DNA of 22,806 nucleotides from a virus, in IMG/VR virus record IMGVR_UViG_3300044546_000427, positions 1-22,806 of that record; one strand, given 5' to 3'. Both the position numbers and the translations under genes were made by a program. This document shows positions 20,806 to 22,806 of the stretch, one piece after another (within the stretch, counting starts at the first letter, position 1; every line of letters begins with the position of its first letter). Below the pieces are notes generated by a model. The model was given only the letters and a program-made list of their open reading frames with translations, was not told the origin of the DNA and did not search any database.

Positions 20806-22494
20806 TTACTCCAACAGAGATTTCAAACGCTTGGCTGGAATCTTGCCTGCGTTAATTTGTTCGAAAATGTTCGCGCCGTATTTCTTGACTGCACTCTTTC
20901 GGATGACGTACTCGCCATTGTCCAGTGCTGCGTAACCATCGTCTGGCCCAGGTGGGTTGTTCATCTGGGGTTTCATTTTGACCATGCCGCCCTTGGCATA
21001 CTCTCCACCAAAACCCATTGGGCCGCCAGTTTCGCCAGCCATGCCACCATAATCTGAATAATTAGGTCCGGTAAGTCCACCCATACCCGCTGAAGACCCA
21101 AGACCGCCTTCGTAGGCACCTGGGTCAATATACCCTTCTGGAAAACCACCAGTATTAACACCAGCAATGTTCCCGCCCAAAATGTCAGCTTCAGTCAAAC
21201 TACCAAGTAGATTTCCGACACCTGTTGCTAGCGTTTGACCCAAGCCGTCAAACCCAAGATTGGATAGGGCTGCTGACAAAGCTGCTTGGTTGTTAATGCC
21301 TGCCATACCAGTGCCAGTTGACATATCAGCACTACCCGGTTGCTCTACTGTTGCCCCACCGCCAAGCAAACCAGTCCCTGTCGTTGCCGCTGGTGGTTTG
21401 TAAACGGCTGGGTTGAAGCCACCAAGGTTGGTGTTGGCGGCTGTCAGTCCAGCTTGGGCTGCATACGCTGGTGACAGTGTGCGTTGAGGCGTCAGCGCCA
21501 TCAGGGACTGGTACGGGTTAGCCGACTGAGATGCAGCGTTGATTTGCGCCAGAGTAGGCGCGTTCTGCTGCATAGTCGATGGCGTGTAAATGTTGCGGAA
21601 AGGCGTACCCGTAATGGCTGTGTTGGTGACCTGCGCTGGTGCAAGCTGGGTGCCTGTCACTTGCCTTGGCGTTGTTGGCCTGGTGATGGGCTGGACAGTA
21701 CCAGTGGTGGTTGTACCTGTGCGAGTCGTAGTACCAGCGTTCCGGGCTGCATTGGCGTTGATTTCTTGCGTAGACATTCCCTTAAAGATGTCTAACTCAC
21801 CAGTTTCAACCGTTGGCCCAAAACGGTCAGAGAAGTATTTCAGTCCAGAAGCGTCAGGTTCACGCCCCAAGACTGATAGGTACATCTGCCGAATAGCATT
21901 ATTCGTTGTTGGCGCAGCAGCTCGTTCAGGTTGCGCCGCCACACTGAATGTGGACAACTCAGTAGGGTCAACTCCAGGGCCAAACTGAGATGTCCAGTAA
22001 GCAATTTCATCTTTACTTGGTGTGCGGCCTAAGACTCGCTCGTAGGCGGCTACAATGGACATTTCATTGGCTGCAGTTGTAGTGGCTCCAGTTCCAGCAG
22101 CAGTTGTAGTGGTAGTGTTAGCTGCTGCTGCCGCCTGTTGTGCAGCTAATTGCTGTGCGGCATTTCTAGCTGCATTGGCAGCAACTTCTTCAGCCGCCAT
22201 GTTCTTAAAGATGTCTAACTCACCAGTTTCAACCGTTGGCCCAAAACGGTCAGAGAAGTATTGCAGCCCTGATGCGTCAGGCGCTCTGCCCAGAACTTCC
22301 ATGTACATATTCCGCACTGCGTCATTTGTATTGGGCGCAGCAGCTCGTTCAGGTTGCGCCGCTACGCTGAAGGTTGACAGTTCAACAGGGTCAACGCTGT
22401 TCCCAAACGTAGACTGCCAGTAGGCAACTTCATCGGCACTTGGTGTGCGGCCTAAGACTCGCTCATAGGCGGTTTGGATTGAAATGTCAGCCAT
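20806..22494 (-). CDS. DUF4214-repeat virion protein
   Basis: A 562-residue protein. Residues about 1-110 and 142-251 are two copies of a block, each made of two DUF4214-like units: 'AYERVLGRTPS' with 'STFSVAAQPERAAAP', then 'MYMEVLGRAPDASGLQYFSD' with 'GPTVETGELDIFK'. A Thr/Ala linker lies between the blocks. The middle is Gln/Thr/Gly-rich. The C-terminus 'DDGYAALDNGEYVIRKSAV' followed by 'KKYGANIFEQIN' is shared with many phage tail or ejection proteins. DUF4214 occurs in surface and S-layer-associated proteins, so an adhesion or matrix role is possible. AAGGAG lies seven bases before the ATG. Confidence 0.82.
   Translation of the reverse strand: MADISIQTAYERVLGRTPSADEVAYWQSTFGNSVDPVELSTFSVAAQPERAAAPNTNDAVRNMYMEVLGRAPDASGLQYFSDRFGPTVETGELDIFKNMAAEEVAANAARNAAQQLAAQQAAAAANTTTTTAAGTGATTTAANEMSIVAAYERVLGRTPSKDEIAYWTSQFGPGVDPTELSTFSVAAQPERAAAPTTNNAIRQMYLSVLGREPDASGLKYFSDRFGPTVETGELDIFKGMSTQEINANAARNAGTTTRTGTTTTGTVQPITRPTTPRQVTGTQLAPAQVTNTAITGTPFRNIYTPSTMQQNAPTLAQINAASQSANPYQSLMALTPQRTLSPAYAAQAGLTAANTNLGGFNPAVYKPPAATTGTGLLGGGATVEQPGSADMSTGTGMAGINNQAALSAALSNLGFDGLGQTLATGVGNLLGSLTEADILGGNIAGVNTGGFPEGYIDPGAYEGGLGSSAGMGGLTGPNYSDYGGMAGETGGPMGFGGEYAKGGMVKMKPQMNNPPGPDDGYAALDNGEYVIRKSAVKKYGANIFEQINAGKIPAKRLKSLLE
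21781..22490 (-). repeat. Internal gene duplication, 423-bp offset
   Basis: Two DNA blocks inside the DUF4214 gene are offset by exactly 423 bases (141 codons). The longest exact match noticed is 59 bases (21781-21839 and 22204-22262); another exact stretch begins at 21911 and 22334. The near-identical DNA implies recent duplication or gene conversion. Confidence 0.85.
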
Positions 22495-22495
22495 G

Positions 22496-22801
22496 CTATA
22501 ACTCCTTACTCATAATCCACCACTGTGGTGTGTAACCTGTCTTCGCCAGAAAAGTTTTCTGCCATCCCTTACGTCCAGCTAAAGTAACGCGAGTGCATCC
22601 AAGGCTCTTACCCCAAGCCTCGATCATTGGTGACATCAGTTCTAGTTCTTCCATCACGCCTGCTGCTAGAAAATAGTTTAGGCATTTTTGCTGTGGGTGG
22701 AGAACAATCTCCGTAACCACCACCGAATTCCGTCCAGGCCAGAATTGCATCTTGGCTTGCTGGACCAGCTCAACGACATCCTCAAATGTGTGAGTGTTCA
22801 A
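22496..22801 (-). CDS. Small GNAT-like phage protein, start near window edge
   Basis: About 101 residues from a TTG at 22801. The frame is open to the window edge, so the true start may lie outside. The sequence has 'VVVTEIVLHPQQKCLNYFLA', then 'MIEAWGKSLGCTRVTLAGRK' and 'GWQKTFLAKTGYTPQWWIM'. The last two resemble the end of an acyltransferase (GNAT) fold, with a helix-strand pair followed by 'ktGY.p...'. I recall this family next to tail genes in many phages, annotated as acetyltransferase-like or hypothetical. Enzyme activity is doubtful at this length. It ends one base before the DUF4214 gene's start codon. Confidence 0.75.
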   Translation of the reverse strand: MNTHTFEDVVELVQQAKMQFWPGRNSVVVTEIVLHPQQKCLNYFLAAGVMEELELMSPMIEAWGKSLGCTRVTLAGRKGWQKTFLAKTGYTPQWWIMSKEL

Positions 22802-22806
22802 CGAAT

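Noticed and set aside
1-22806. tRNA genes, rRNA, insertion sequences, integrase or att sites
   Set aside because: None were seen by eye. There is no transposase or recombinase frame and no cloverleaf-like sequence was noticed, so a temperate lifestyle is not supported by this window.

Overview
This window is a fragment of a tailed double-stranded DNA phage genome (Caudoviricetes), or of a closely related prophage. It carries a terminase pair, a phage replication module, a run of tiny overlapping genes and a block of large Ala/Gly/Gln-rich virion proteins. No integrase, repressor, portal, major capsid protein, lysis gene, tRNA or host housekeeping gene was seen. The protein families, especially the proteins carrying 'AQPEQEP' and 'RPWVGLTDEE' modules, resemble those of phages of Burkholderiales-type betaproteobacteria. 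The three ejection-like virion proteins hint at a podovirus-like particle. Both points are inference from recalled family resemblance, not from a search.

Layout. (1) 1-2881, leftward: small terminase, large terminase, a DUF6496-like 55-aa protein, a Cys-rich HiPIP-like protein and a partial glycosyltransferase-like protein running off the left edge. (2) 2882-3210, a non-coding divergent region holding several copies of a repeat with core ACATTGACTACAAA in both orientations; one more copy lies just upstream of the large terminase. (3) 3211-5093, rightward: ten very small genes, almost all joined by ATGA stop/start overlaps, closed by a strong intrinsic terminator. (4) 5116-11264, leftward: 52-aa protein, DUF2800 RecB/Cas4-like nuclease, a probable ssDNA-binding protein, family A DNA polymerase, and primase-helicase. 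(5) 11265-11359, a divergent promoter region with a palindrome. (6) 11360-16228, rightward: VRR-NUC nuclease, SNF2-like helicase, then fourteen small accessory genes including a tandem paralog pair and three genes sharing a C-terminal module. (7) 16208-22801, leftward: five or more late genes (small beta-rich protein, three long ejection/internal-virion-type proteins, a DUF4214-repeat protein, a small GNAT-like protein).

How it fits together. The leftward cluster in (4) plus the VRR-NUC/SNF2 pair forms one replication and recombination module controlled from the divergent region at 11265-11359. The terminase genes leave the window leftward, and the virion genes enter from the right edge also transcribed leftward. 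On a circular or circularly permuted map these would be one late operon, with portal and capsid genes lying outside the window. The repeats around the small terminase gene are the most interesting non-coding signal. Their position fits a packaging (cos/pac) recognition site, an iteron-type origin, or operators for the divergent promoters. The sequence alone does not decide between these.
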